NCBI GenBank assembly: GCA_016290295.1 | Contig: JAEETJ010000005.1 | Location: 62,001-126,000 of the forward strand | DNA: 64,000 nucleotides | Direction of reading: 5' to 3' | Source: Bacteroidales bacterium | Lineage (GTDB): Bacteria > Bacteroidota > Bacteroidia > Bacteroidales > WCHB1-69 | Part shown: one piece after another, positions 53,101 to 61,939 of the stretch | Layout: each line of letters opens with the position of its first letter | How positions within the stretch are numbered: position 1 is the first letter of the stretch | The notes under the pieces: generated by a model | The model's database searches: none | Told to the model about the DNA's origin: nothing | Seen by the model: only the letters and a program-made list of their open reading frames with translations | Program-made: the position numbers and the translations under genes

Positions 53101-53108
53101 TAACTTTG
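53101..53108 (+). promoter_or_regulatory. Bacteroidota -7 element of the HerA-like gene
   Basis: TAACTTTG, 35 bases upstream of the ATG at 53143. Confidence 0.55.
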
Positions 53109-53142
53109 CAGAATATTATTCAGAAACTTAAAACGCAAAAAT

Positions 53143-54741
53143 ATGTACGACAACAACCACGGGCTGTATGTGGCCCATTGCGCCGACGGAGCGCTTGATA
53201 TCAAAGGGAAAATGGCCAACCGCCACGGCCTTATCGCTGGCGCCACCGGTACCGGAAAAACCGTCACCCTGCAGGTGATGGCCGAGACTTTCTGCCAAGC
53301 AGGCGTGCCTTGTTTTATGGCCGACATGAAAGGCGACCTCTCCGGCATCAGCCAAAGCGGCAAAATGAGCGGCTTCATTGAAAAACGACTGCCCGAATTC
53401 GGCATCGAGAATCCGCAATTCCAAGCCTGCCCCGTGCGCTTTTATGACGTTTACGGCGAACAAGGACACCCCATCCGTGCCACCATCTCACAGATGGGCC
53501 CACTCTTGTTATCACGTTTACTCGGACTGAACGAAACTCAAGACGGTGTGCTGAATATTGTGTTCCGAGTCGCTGACGAATGTGACCTGCTGCTCGATGA
53601 CCTGAAAGACCTGCGCTCTGTGCTCGACTACGTGTCGAAACATGCCAAAGATTACACCACCCAATACGGCAATGTATCCACAGCCTCTATAGGTGCCATC
53701 CAGCGTGCCCTGCTGCAACTCGAGAACCAAGGGGCCAACAAATTCTTCGGCGAGCCGAGTTTCGATATCTACGATTTTCTGCAAACCGAAGGCGGCAAGG
53801 GCGTGATGAGCGTCTTGGCTGCCGACAAGCTCATGCTGCAGCCGAAACTGTACAGTACCTTCCTGCTGTGGCTCATGTCGGAGCTCTACTCTACCCTGCC
53901 CGAAGTGGGCGACCTCGACATGCCTAAGTTAGTGTTCTTCTTCGACGAAGCACACACTCTCTTCGAGGACACCTCCAAGGCTATGACCGACAAAATCGAG
54001 CAAGTCATCAGATTAATCCGAAGCAAGGGTGTGGGTATTTATTTTGTCACCCAAAGTCCTACCGACATTCCCGAAACCATACTCGGACAATTGGGCAACC
54101 GCGTGCAACATGCCCTTCGTGCCTACACACCCAAAGACCAAAAAGCCGTACGCACCGCCGCCGACACTTTCAGAGCCAACCCAGCCTTCAAAACCGATGA
54201 GGCCATCATGAACCTCGAGACAGGCGAGGCTTTGGTCAGCTTCCTGGATGAAAAAGGAGCACCAAGCATCGTACAGCGTGCCAAAATACTGTTCCCGCTG
54301 TCACAAATCGGCGCCATCAGTGAAGGCCAGCGTTTGGACATCATCAAGCAAAGCCGTATATATGGCAAATACGACACTCCCGTTGACCGCGAGAGTGCTT
54401 TCGAGAAGCTGCTGAAAGAAGCGGAAGCAAGCAATGTGCCCGCCGTGGCAGATGAAGAAGATGATGATAATCTTCCCGCCGAAGAGAAAAACGAGAAAGG
54501 CGAAGCCATCAAGAAAAAAGGCAAAGGCTTCCTCTCCAAAGTGGTAAAAGCAGTGTTGACTGCCGCTACCGCTACCATCGCGACCTCTGTAGGCACCGCC
54601 GTCAGCAACAAGGTAACAGGCAAGAAGAGCAAATCGACCAAATCAACCACTGAGAAGATGGTGAAGAACACCACTTCCGCCGCTACCCGCACCATCACCC
54701 GCGAGCTGACGAGAGACATTCTCGGAAACCTGCTGAAGTAG
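53143..54741 (+). CDS. HerA/FtsK-like ATPase, DUF853 family
   Basis: 532 aa. Walker A AGATGTGKTVTLQ near residue 33, Walker B VFFFDEAHTLFED, and VTQSPTDIPETILGQLGNR, as in the DUF853 group of bipolar HerA-like helicases. Residues from about 450 on are lysine- and Thr/Ser-rich with a hydrophobic stretch (KAVLTAATATIATSVGTAV). No NurA nuclease gene adjoins it, so a DNA-end resection pair is not seen. The substrate is uncertain. Confidence 0.87.
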   Translation: MYDNNHGLYVAHCADGALDIKGKMANRHGLIAGATGTGKTVTLQVMAETFCQAGVPCFMADMKGDLSGISQSGKMSGFIEKRLPEFGIENPQFQACPVRFYDVYGEQGHPIRATISQMGPLLLSRLLGLNETQDGVLNIVFRVADECDLLLDDLKDLRSVLDYVSKHAKDYTTQYGNVSTASIGAIQRALLQLENQGANKFFGEPSFDIYDFLQTEGGKGVMSVLAADKLMLQPKLYSTFLLWLMSELYSTLPEVGDLDMPKLVFFFDEAHTLFEDTSKAMTDKIEQVIRLIRSKGVGIYFVTQSPTDIPETILGQLGNRVQHALRAYTPKDQKAVRTAADTFRANPAFKTDEAIMNLETGEALVSFLDEKGAPSIVQRAKILFPLSQIGAISEGQRLDIIKQSRIYGKYDTPVDRESAFEKLLKEAEASNVPAVADEEDDDNLPAEEKNEKGEAIKKKGKGFLSKVVKAVLTAATATIATSVGTAVSNKVTGKKSKSTKSTTEKMVKNTTSAATRTITRELTRDILGNLLK

Positions 54742-54803
54742 GAGTTAGGGATTAGGGAATAGGAATTAGGAGATAGAATTCAAAATTCAATAGTCAACTG
54801 TAG

Positions 54804-54832
54804 GGCTGTCACATTGTGGCAGCCTTTTTTTT
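54804..54832 (+). terminator. Terminator built from a REP-like hairpin
   Basis: GGCTGTCAC-ATT-GTGGCAGCC followed by eight T. It is the same GTAGGGCTGTC family as 8481 and 13869, here placed as the terminator of the HerA-like gene. Confidence 0.85.
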
Positions 54833-54866
54833 AACACCCACAAAGCCAGCGTTTTTGAAGAGGACT

Positions 54867-55568
54867 TTATTTCTGCGGATTTGCCAAAGCCAGAATCAAA
54901 CCGAGGGCGACACCCAAGAGGGCAGCGAACAGCACCTGCAAATTCGGCGGCAGGATGAAGGTGATGGTATGGGCAGGATACCAGAACAAAGGAATAGTTT
55001 TCTTGAAGACCAAGCCCCACTGGACATCCCAGTTGATGCTATTCAACATGCGCTTCATATCCATAGGCTTCAGCAAACCAGCCACTGTACCGCCCGTCTC
55101 CAAAATGTGAATATCCGTGCATTTATGGAAGGTCATCATCACTGGTGCAAAGATGGTGTTCATGGCCACACTGACGCAAAAGGCGATACCCACCTTACCC
55201 CACGTAAGTGTAAGTGAATTGAACACATCCATCAATGAAGCATAGTCACAGGAGGCCACCTTGGACATGAAGAAAGGCGTTCCTGACTTGAAAATCATCA
55301 TGGCCATGGTGATACACATGCCCAAGAATCCCCAGACCATCATGCGGGGCAGCACGCCGAAGCCTTTTTCGGTATAGACGCCCTTACGGATACGCAGGGC
55401 CAGCATTTCACCCAAAGTTGCCAAGATAGCGAATTTGAAGAACGCCATAATGAACGGATGAGTGGCCGTGGCATTGTTGAACCAAGCAAAGAAGCCCGTA
55501 GCAGGGATAAAGAAGGGCGTCAGCACTATCACAACACCCAAAATAAGCAACCAGTCTTGTTTTTTCAT
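54867..55568 (-). CDS. Polytopic membrane protein, possibly Mpv17/PMP22-like
   Basis: 233 aa with about five hydrophobic helices. The segment WDVQWGLVFKKTIPLFWYPA and HTITFILPPNLQVLFAALLG resembles the PMP22/Mpv17 motif (a conserved W near the end and P-A-HT-F). Bacteroidota homologues are annotated only as membrane proteins. No transport function is established. Confidence 0.6.
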   Translation of the reverse strand: MKKQDWLLILGVVIVLTPFFIPATGFFAWFNNATATHPFIMAFFKFAILATLGEMLALRIRKGVYTEKGFGVLPRMMVWGFLGMCITMAMMIFKSGTPFFMSKVASCDYASLMDVFNSLTLTWGKVGIAFCVSVAMNTIFAPVMMTFHKCTDIHILETGGTVAGLLKPMDMKRMLNSINWDVQWGLVFKKTIPLFWYPAHTITFILPPNLQVLFAALLGVALGLILALANPQK

Positions 55569-55588
55569 TTTTTCGAAGATATAAAATG

Positions 55589-55616
55589 CAAAAATACGAT
55601 TAATTTTTTATCTTTG
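55589..55616. promoter_or_regulatory. Divergent -7 elements
   Basis: TATTTTTG on the minus strand (55589-55596) for the membrane protein, and TATCTTTG on the plus strand (55609-55616) for the dipeptidase, only 12 bases apart. Confidence 0.5.
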
Positions 55617-55663
55617 CAATTGAAAAATCAGAATAAAAATAATCAATTATAATTTATAGCAAC

Positions 55664-57265
55664 ATGAAGAAAAGAAGTCTCTTAACCCTGTTATTCAGCA
55701 TCATTGTATTATTCTCATACGCCCAGGACGAAGAATTGGTGGGCGCCAACTGCACCTCTATCATGGTGGGCCGCAAGGCCTCGGCCGACGGTTCGGTCAT
55801 CACCTCGCACACCTGCGACAGCAAATACCGCACCTGGGTGACCATGGAGCCCGCCGCCGACCACAAGGAGGGCACTATGCACAAGGTCTATAAAGGCACC
55901 ATGCACACACAGACTCCCAACAGCATGGAAGGCATGGAGCTGGTGGGCGAGATTCCGGAAGTCGCTCATACCTACGCATATATGAACACTTCCTACCCCT
56001 GCATGAACGAGAAGCAATTAGCCATGGGCGAGAGCACTTTCTCCGGTCCCGACACGCTGGTGAACGAAAAGGGTATGTTTCTGATTGAGGAGCTGCAACG
56101 CATTGCCCTGCAACGCTGCGACAATGCCCGCGACGCTATCCTGCTGATTGGCCAACTCATCAAGGAGTACGGCTATGGCGACGGTGGCGAGTGCATCACC
56201 ATAGCTGACAAGCGCGAAGTTTGGCAGATGGAGATTCTGGGCGAAGGTCCCGACAAAATCGGTGGCATCTGGGTGGCCCAGCGCGTGCCCGACGACGAGG
56301 TGGCCGTAAGCTGCAACGTGGCTCGCATCGGCAAAATCAACCGCAAAGACAAAGACCACTTCCTCGCCTCCGACAACATCGAAGCAGTGGCCAAAAAATA
56401 TGGCTTATGGGATGGCAAAGGCGACTTCATCTGGTGGAAGGCTTTCCCCTCAAGCTATTCCGGCAAGAAGAACTTCAAAGAGCGTGAGTGGTACATTTTC
56501 AATGAGTTGAACCCCGACCTGCATCTGGACTTCAATGCTGACGAACTACCTTTCTCCATCAAGCCCGCCGAAAAAGTGGATGTACGCAAGGTGATGGAGC
56601 TGTTCCGCGCCAACTACGAAGGCTCCGAGCTGCTGGACCAGACTGCCCAGCTGAAGATTGAGCGCAAGCGCAAGCAGAAAGACGGCAGTACGCTCATCGA
56701 CACCATCGTATGCCCCAACGCCAACCCCTGGATGGACGGCAACGAACGGGCCCTGTACAATGCCCTGAAGCCCGGCACTGTGACCTTCTACCGTGGCGTG
56801 GCCATGTCGTGGTGCTCCTACTCCACCATCATCCAGTGCCGCGAATGGCTGCCCGACGAAGTGGGTGGATTGTGCTGGTTCTCCTTGGAAAACCCGGGAC
56901 AGAGCCCCCGTATTCCCATCTATGCCGGCGAGACCAAACTGCCGGCGGGCTTCAACATCTGCGGCCATTTCGGTTACAATGACAACGCTGTGCTGTGGCA
57001 TTACCGCAAGGCCAACAAATTAGCCCAGGTAAGATGGGGCCGCACCAAAGACATTATGCTGAAGAGCATTATTCGCTATGAGGACAAGGCCTTTGAGGAA
57101 CTGCCCGCATTGGAGGATAAGGCCGTAAAAATGCTCAAAGATGGAAAAAAGGATGAAGCTGTCACCTTGCTCAACCAATACACCTCTGACTTTGCTGGTG
57201 CCACCCGCCAAACCTGGCAGGAGCTGGAACATAAGTTCTGGGAGATGTTCTGGACAGGATTTTAA
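55664..57265 (+). CDS. C69-family dipeptidase
   Basis: 533 aa with signal peptide (ends VLFSYAQ). GANCTSIMVGRKASADGSVI gives the N-terminal-nucleophile Cys that would be exposed after processing, as in the peptidase C69 (U34) group, which cleaves dipeptides. Further conserved parts are GEGPDKIGGIWVAQRVPDD and WYIFNELNPDL. The exported location suits a periplasmic peptide scavenger. GC is higher than in neighbouring intergenic DNA. Confidence 0.9.
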   Translation: MKKRSLLTLLFSIIVLFSYAQDEELVGANCTSIMVGRKASADGSVITSHTCDSKYRTWVTMEPAADHKEGTMHKVYKGTMHTQTPNSMEGMELVGEIPEVAHTYAYMNTSYPCMNEKQLAMGESTFSGPDTLVNEKGMFLIEELQRIALQRCDNARDAILLIGQLIKEYGYGDGGECITIADKREVWQMEILGEGPDKIGGIWVAQRVPDDEVAVSCNVARIGKINRKDKDHFLASDNIEAVAKKYGLWDGKGDFIWWKAFPSSYSGKKNFKEREWYIFNELNPDLHLDFNADELPFSIKPAEKVDVRKVMELFRANYEGSELLDQTAQLKIERKRKQKDGSTLIDTIVCPNANPWMDGNERALYNALKPGTVTFYRGVAMSWCSYSTIIQCREWLPDEVGGLCWFSLENPGQSPRIPIYAGETKLPAGFNICGHFGYNDNAVLWHYRKANKLAQVRWGRTKDIMLKSIIRYEDKAFEELPALEDKAVKMLKDGKKDEAVTLLNQYTSDFAGATRQTWQELEHKFWEMFWTGF

Positions 57266-57319
57266 ACAGGTTTCAGGTAGCAGGTAGCAGGTTACAGCAG
57301 GGACGCACTGCGTGCGTCC
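57266..57319. repeat. CAGGTAG heptamers and a GGACGCAC palindrome
   Basis: CAGGTTT, CAGGTAG, CAGGTAG and CAGGTTA units followed by GGACGCAC-TGC-GTGCGTCC (57301-57319), related to the palindromes inside the exporter gene. Confidence 0.85.
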
Positions 57320-57332
57320 GTTATTACGCATA

Positions 57333-57782
57333 TTATTTCCAGAAACGGGTTGTAATATCCACGGGGTTGCCGTTCTGGTTGCGGTAAAGTCGCTGGTTGG
57401 TGGTGCGGGATTTCAGGCCTCCCTTACCCGGCAGATACGGGCCTACTTTCACATAATCGAACTTCGAAAAATTCTGTGGCAGCTGCGTATTGCCGGAATA
57501 CCAGGCCACTTTCAGGCGGCTTTTCTGGCGGACATAGGACGCTAACTGCTCCACGCCCTGCGGGTTGGCATCCCCTCCCATAAAACAGAAACAGGTGATC
57601 TGACGGCCATACTGCTTCAACAGCTTGTCGATTTCCTGCTCATTCAAGGCCATACCCTCATCATTGTGCAAATGCGGACTATGACAGCCCACACACCTAT
57701 GCGGACAATTCGTGATGTTGACCGCCAAGGTCACCTCATCAGGAATCTCCTGGAAAACGATGTCGAAGTTGTAGTATTTCAT
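57333..57782 (-). CDS. nrdG: Anaerobic ribonucleotide reductase activating protein
   Basis: 149 aa radical SAM enzyme. The cluster motif is CPHRCVGC (N-I-T-N-C-P-H-R-C-V-G-C) and CFMGGDANPQG is the SAM-binding part. It makes the glycyl radical on NrdD. It is downstream of nrdD, separated by a four-helix-bundle gene. Confidence 0.93.
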   Translation of the reverse strand: MKYYNFDIVFQEIPDEVTLAVNITNCPHRCVGCHSPHLHNDEGMALNEQEIDKLLKQYGRQITCFCFMGGDANPQGVEQLASYVRQKSRLKVAWYSGNTQLPQNFSKFDYVKVGPYLPGKGGLKSRTTNQRLYRNQNGNPVDITTRFWK

Positions 57783-57818
57783 ATTAGATGGGAGGTAGAA
57801 GGTGGAAGGTAGAAGTTT

Positions 57819-58202
57819 TCAGAATTTCGTTGTGGAGGTATTTAAAGTAAGTTTCTTTGTTATTGTCATTATAATTCTTTTTATTTCATCTAGTAGATTG
57901 ATTATAGGCAAGATTTCTTGTTCTGTAAAATACTTGAAATGAACACAGAGGATTAATTGCGTTTCCAACTCACATACAGAGCCATTGGCAATAAACAGAA
58001 ACTGGATATACTCCTTTTTAGAATTTCTGCCAAAACCTTCCGCAATATTTGAAGGAATAGAGATGGCAGCTCTTCGCATCTGATCACTTAATGCATAGGT
58101 TTCTTCCTTAGGTAACTTTTTCACTATTTGGTACAAAGCTATTGTCATCTCCATAGCTTTCTGCCAAACAATCAAATCTTTATATGTATTAACCTTTGCC
58201 AT
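57819..58202 (-). CDS. S23-like four-helix-bundle protein
   Basis: 127 aa. YKDLIVWQKAMEMTIALYQI and SDQMRRAAISIPSNIAEGFGR plus EYIQFLFIANGSVCELETQL are the 23S-rRNA-intervening-sequence/four-helix-bundle signature. These proteins are widespread in Bacteroidota and of unknown function. It sits between nrdD and nrdG with CTACCTA heptamers on one side, so it may be a mobile or invading gene. Confidence 0.88.
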   Translation of the reverse strand: MAKVNTYKDLIVWQKAMEMTIALYQIVKKLPKEETYALSDQMRRAAISIPSNIAEGFGRNSKKEYIQFLFIANGSVCELETQLILCVHFKYFTEQEILPIINLLDEIKRIIMTITKKLTLNTSTTKF

Positions 58203-58207
58203 CTATA

Positions 58208-58293
58208 TTAAACACTACTACCTACTACCTACTACCTACTACCTACTACCTACTACCTACTACCTACTACCTTCTACCTACTACCTTCTACCT
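58208..58293. repeat. CTACCTA heptamer array
   Basis: About eleven TACCTAC/TTCTACC units in tandem directly after nrdD. This is the longest uninterrupted heptamer run in the window. Confidence 0.93.
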
Positions 58294-58295
58294 AA

Positions 58296-60383
58296 TTACA
58301 TATTCCCGTAATATCTTCTGCTGGCTTCCTCTTGGCGGGCTTGGGAGAAGCTGCTAACACGCTTCATGTAACCGATGACACGGGTCAGGTAGTCCACATT
58401 TTTGCTATGGCATTCGGGGCATTCGTGAAGATAACGCTTGTCGATATGACCGCAGTCGTTGCAAACCGTATTCGGAATGTTGAAAGTAAAGTAGTTGCAA
58501 CCTTCCTGTGCAGCTATACGCAACAACTGACGATACTGAGCCTGTGACAAATGTTCTTCCAAATTGGCATGGAGAGCTGAACCACCTGTCAAATGGGAAA
58601 TATAGCGGGAACCATGCAGTCTGAATTTGTCAATCAGGTTCAAGGATTCATCCTCTACCTTATAGAAATAGCTGTTGTAGCAGTCGCGAGGCACCTCATA
58701 GCCATCCTCGCGATCCCACTTGGCATGTTTCACGCCCACATTTTCGGCAGGAATCATTTCGCAGTTGAACATCAGTTCTTTAGTTCTATACTGATGATTA
58801 TATTTCTCTATCAAGCCTAAGATTCCTTCAATAAAATGCTGATATTCTGGATTATCATTAATCGGAATACCCATATATTCAGCGGCTTCCACCAAACCAT
58901 TGACACCTATGGTCAGATACTGGCGGTTGATAGCGATATAACCTGCATCGAACAAAGGCAGCATACCCTTGGTCTGCAAGTATTTAAGATTCTCATTATA
59001 AGCCGTTTGCACCTTATGCATCAAGTCAATCACCTCGCCCACGAACTGCAATTGAGGGATACTGTTTTTGTGTTCATACTGAATACAGCGGTTAATGTTG
59101 ATGGTCAGCACGCTCTTGGAACCGGTTGAGACACCGCCCGCACCCAAAGTATAGCTAAAGCCGTTATCCTGAATCTCGTTACGCAGACGGCAGCAGCTAC
59201 TCAGTGAGTCGGCATTGTCGCTGACATAAGTGAAGAACGAATGGCCGGCAGCATACATTTCGGCAGTGAAATCAGCATATTCGGTGTCCATGATATCGCC
59301 ATCCTTGGACAGCAGGGCCATGGTTTCCACGGGGAAGGTCAAGACCGCACGGGTACGCTCAGCGTTGAACCAGCGCATAAAGCGTTTCTGCAGCCAGCTG
59401 AGAGACTCCCAAATGGGCTGGGTTGCGTCGGGGAAGCGGAACTCACCAAACAAGCTCTCAAAATAATAGCGGTCGTAATAGGCCACATTCCAGAACACCG
59501 ACTGGAAGTTACGTGCACCCGTAGGCTGGTTGATGGAATACACCACCTGCTCGAAGCAGTCGGTAATCACCTTATCAATAGAACGTTGTTTAATTGACAG
59601 ATCGACAATCTTATCCGTATTCAGATAATAATCATCCCCAAATTCCTTGCGGATAAAATAATCCATATACATCAGGAACTCAGGAGTAGCGCAGGCACCG
59701 CTCAACATGCTGGAGACCATGAACACCATATTGATGAAGCCACCACAATAGGACTTCAGGTTGGTGGGAGCCGAAGCATTGCCTCCGATGCTCTTGGTAC
59801 CGCCCAGCAGCCAGGGGTACATGGTGATACTGGCACAATAATTGGCGATACTGGTTTCATCATTCTTATATATAAAATGATGATTTAATAAATACATATA
59901 TTTATCAGCCACCTCTTTGCCATACATATCCTTAATCTTGTCGCACAACATACGGCGATTAAGACGGATAAAATTGGACTTGGGCAGTTCACCGATGAGG
60001 GTGGCAATATTTTTCTTCTCCACATTGGCGTTAGCGTCGTACTTGCTTCCGGTAGCGGCATTGGAGGCATTGCAATAATTGATGAGGAAGTCCAGTTTTT
60101 CTTTCACCTCACGATCTTCGTAATGACGCTGGCGATAAAGAATGTAGGATTTAGCCACTTCATAGTAGCGTTCCGCCATCAGGGCCACCTCCACCTGGTT
60201 TTGGATTTCCTCCACAGTAATACCATCATAAATCTTCAGGCGGCTCATCACATCGATCAGCACCTCTTGTGTGGCAAAACTATCCACCGAGAGAAACGCC
60301 TTAGAAATGGCATTTTTGATTTTGTCTGCGGAGAAAGGCTCCCGCTTGCCGTTCCTTTTAATAATATACAACTGGTCCATCAT
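58296..60383 (-). CDS. nrdD: Anaerobic ribonucleoside-triphosphate reductase
   Basis: 695 aa from ATG 60383 (the track start 60437 adds an unlikely leader MQSCHFSLSG). N-terminal ATP-cone (IIKRNGKREPFSADKI), active-site region LSSCCRLRNEIQDNGF, C-terminal zinc ligands CNDCGHIDKRYLHECPECHS and the glycyl-radical motif RVIGYMKR. It makes deoxynucleotides without oxygen. A cobalamin riboswitch lies upstream, so it should be repressed when B12 is available (inference). Confidence 0.95.
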   Translation of the reverse strand: MMDQLYIIKRNGKREPFSADKIKNAISKAFLSVDSFATQEVLIDVMSRLKIYDGITVEEIQNQVEVALMAERYYEVAKSYILYRQRHYEDREVKEKLDFLINYCNASNAATGSKYDANANVEKKNIATLIGELPKSNFIRLNRRMLCDKIKDMYGKEVADKYMYLLNHHFIYKNDETSIANYCASITMYPWLLGGTKSIGGNASAPTNLKSYCGGFINMVFMVSSMLSGACATPEFLMYMDYFIRKEFGDDYYLNTDKIVDLSIKQRSIDKVITDCFEQVVYSINQPTGARNFQSVFWNVAYYDRYYFESLFGEFRFPDATQPIWESLSWLQKRFMRWFNAERTRAVLTFPVETMALLSKDGDIMDTEYADFTAEMYAAGHSFFTYVSDNADSLSSCCRLRNEIQDNGFSYTLGAGGVSTGSKSVLTININRCIQYEHKNSIPQLQFVGEVIDLMHKVQTAYNENLKYLQTKGMLPLFDAGYIAINRQYLTIGVNGLVEAAEYMGIPINDNPEYQHFIEGILGLIEKYNHQYRTKELMFNCEMIPAENVGVKHAKWDREDGYEVPRDCYNSYFYKVEDESLNLIDKFRLHGSRYISHLTGGSALHANLEEHLSQAQYRQLLRIAAQEGCNYFTFNIPNTVCNDCGHIDKRYLHECPECHSKNVDYLTRVIGYMKRVSSFSQARQEEASRRYYGNM

Positions 60384-60482
60384 CGTATTGATAATAAGAA
60401 TTTTAAAACCGCTCAGGGAGAAATGGCATGATTGCATCAGTTCTCAATTGCTCTTAATCCCGAAAGCATGAACACTGTGTTA

Positions 60483-60632
60483 AGGCAGGTCTTCTGGCTC
60501 GTCCCCATTTTCACGTCTTCCCAACCGAAAAGTCAGTGACTTGGTATGAAAATGCATTTTTTAGGACTTACAGCTACGGGTATAGCCGTTGATTTTCACA
60601 ACGTTCCCTATTAATCTTGGCAGAACCCTAAC
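60483..60632 (-). promoter_or_regulatory. Cobalamin riboswitch upstream of nrdD
   Basis: On the minus strand the RNA carries GCTATACCCGTAGCTGTAAG, then ACCAAGTCACTG, then GGGAAGACGTGAAAATGG, and the B12 box GAGCCAGAAGACCTGCC near its end, all in the order of the cobalamin riboswitch family. It lies about 100 nt upstream of the nrdD ATG. A minus-strand -7 element TATTTTTG (60638-60645) sits just before it. Confidence 0.88.
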
Positions 60633-60637
60633 GCTTG

Positions 60638-60645
60638 CAAAAATA
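60638..60645 (-). promoter_or_regulatory. -7 element for the riboswitch-nrdD transcript
   Basis: Reverse complement TATTTTTG, immediately upstream of the riboswitch 5' end. Confidence 0.5.
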
Positions 60646-60801
60646 AGACTTCATTTTGGATTTAAAAAGAAATAAGTCCAAAATTTATAAACATTCTTAT
60701 CAACAAACAAATGAGAGATTATGCTAGACAATCCATGGATTAAGGAAATTTTTACAACATGGTTTCCATGCCAAATCGCATTTAAGTTCAACAAAAAAAT
60801 G

Positions 60802-60809
60802 TATCTTTG
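60802..60809 (+). promoter_or_regulatory. Bacteroidota -7 element of the DNA methyltransferase
   Basis: TATCTTTG, 47 bases upstream of the ATG at 60856. Confidence 0.5.
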
Positions 60810-60855
60810 CAAACGCAAGTGCAAAAACAAGGACAGAAATTGAAAAGTGGATATA

Positions 60856-61785
60856 ATGACAGCAAAAAACAGAGCCGACCGGAATCGAACTTTGACCATT
60901 AGCAAGGAGGAAACAACTCATTTAGAGTCATTTATCAGTAATACCAAAGTCCTAAAAGGTCAGTTTCATGATGACTTGATTCTCAACGAGGATTTGTTCA
61001 ACTGCATTGATTTTATCCCCAATGAATACTTTGATTTGATTATCATTGACCCGCCTTATAATCTTGACAAAAACTTCCATGGAAAGAAATTCTCTTCGAT
61101 GGATGCCGAGACTTACGAGGACTATCTTCGCAGTTGGTTTTATAAGGTTTGTGACAAATTAAAAGCGGATGGTTCCTTGTATCTATGTGGTGACTGGAAA
61201 TGTTCATCGTCCATGCAAAGAGTTATAGAAGAACGACTTACCGTTATCAACCGCATCACCTGGCAAAGGGAGAAAGGGCGTGGGGCCAAAGCCAATTGGA
61301 AAAACAGCATGGAGGACATCTGGTTTGCCGTCAAAGATCCTAAGCATTATTATTTTAATGTTGAGGCCGTCATGATAAGACGCAAAGTGTTGGCTCCCTA
61401 TCGCGAAAATGGCAATCCCAAAGACTGGGAAGAGACCACTACTGGCAACTACCGAAACACCTGTCCTTCAAACTTTTGGGATGACATTAGTGTACCTTTC
61501 TGGTCGATGCCGGAGAACACCGACCACCCCACCCAGAAACCTGAAAAACTATATGCCAAGCTGATACTCGCTTCCAGCAAAGAAGGCGATAAGATTTTCG
61601 ACCCGTTTGCAGGCAGCGGCACAACAGCAGTGGTGGCAAAAAAGCTGAATCGCCATTTCTGCACGGTGGAAATCAACAGAGAATACTGTCTGTGGACCGC
61701 CAAACGCTTGCTAATGGCCGAACAAGACACTGGCATTCAAGGCTATGCTGATGGAGTGTTTTGGGAAAGAAATAGCGGGAAGTGA
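60856..61785 (+). CDS. Solitary DNA (N4/N6) methyltransferase
   Basis: 309 aa from ATG 60856 (GTG 60847 is an alternative). DPPY catalytic motif (IIDPPYNLDKNF) comes before the SAM motif FDPFAGSGTTAVV, the beta-type order. The region between (QREKGRGAKANWKNSMEDIW) carries the target-recognition part. No restriction endonuclease is adjacent, so it is either an orphan regulator methylase or part of a split system. DPPY alone cannot tell N6-adenine from N4-cytosine. Confidence 0.87.
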   Translation: MTAKNRADRNRTLTISKEETTHLESFISNTKVLKGQFHDDLILNEDLFNCIDFIPNEYFDLIIIDPPYNLDKNFHGKKFSSMDAETYEDYLRSWFYKVCDKLKADGSLYLCGDWKCSSSMQRVIEERLTVINRITWQREKGRGAKANWKNSMEDIWFAVKDPKHYYFNVEAVMIRRKVLAPYRENGNPKDWEETTTGNYRNTCPSNFWDDISVPFWSMPENTDHPTQKPEKLYAKLILASSKEGDKIFDPFAGSGTTAVVAKKLNRHFCTVEINREYCLWTAKRLLMAEQDTGIQGYADGVFWERNSGK

Positions 61786-61890
61786 GGATACAGGTTACAG
61801 GTTACAGGATTCAGGGGATAGGAGTTGACAGTTGAAAATTAAAAACTGAAAGTTTATAATTAGCGCATTAACTAATTTGCTAATTTGCTA
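61786..61890. repeat. GTTACAG heptamers and CTAATTTG octamers
   Basis: TACAGGT units, AACTGAA units, then CTAATTTG twice that sit in the promoter of the next gene. Confidence 0.85.
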
Positions 61891-61907
61891 ATTAATTTGT
61901 ATTTTTG
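61876..61907 (+). promoter_or_regulatory. Bacteroidota promoter whose -33 lies in an octamer repeat
   Basis: TTTG (61876-61879), 20-bp spacer, TATTTTTG (61900-61907). The TTTG is part of a CTAATTTG octamer unit. Confidence 0.6.
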
Positions 61908-61939
61908 CTCATTCAAAAAACCCTTTAAACCAAAATACT

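Noticed and set aside
53143-54741. HerA-NurA DNA-end resection or defence pair
   Set aside because: No NurA nuclease or other defence gene adjoins the DUF853 ATPase.
57301-57319. Intrinsic terminator of the dipeptidase gene
   Set aside because: The GGACGCAC hairpin has no T run on either side; it fits the palindrome family instead.
58208-58293. CRISPR array
   Set aside because: The units are 7 bp in direct tandem with no spacers, and no cas genes are present.
60651-60921. Minus-strand ORFs of 84 and 65 aa in the nrdD-methyltransferase gap
   Set aside because: They overlap the riboswitch promoter region and the methylase start, and have no recognisable features.
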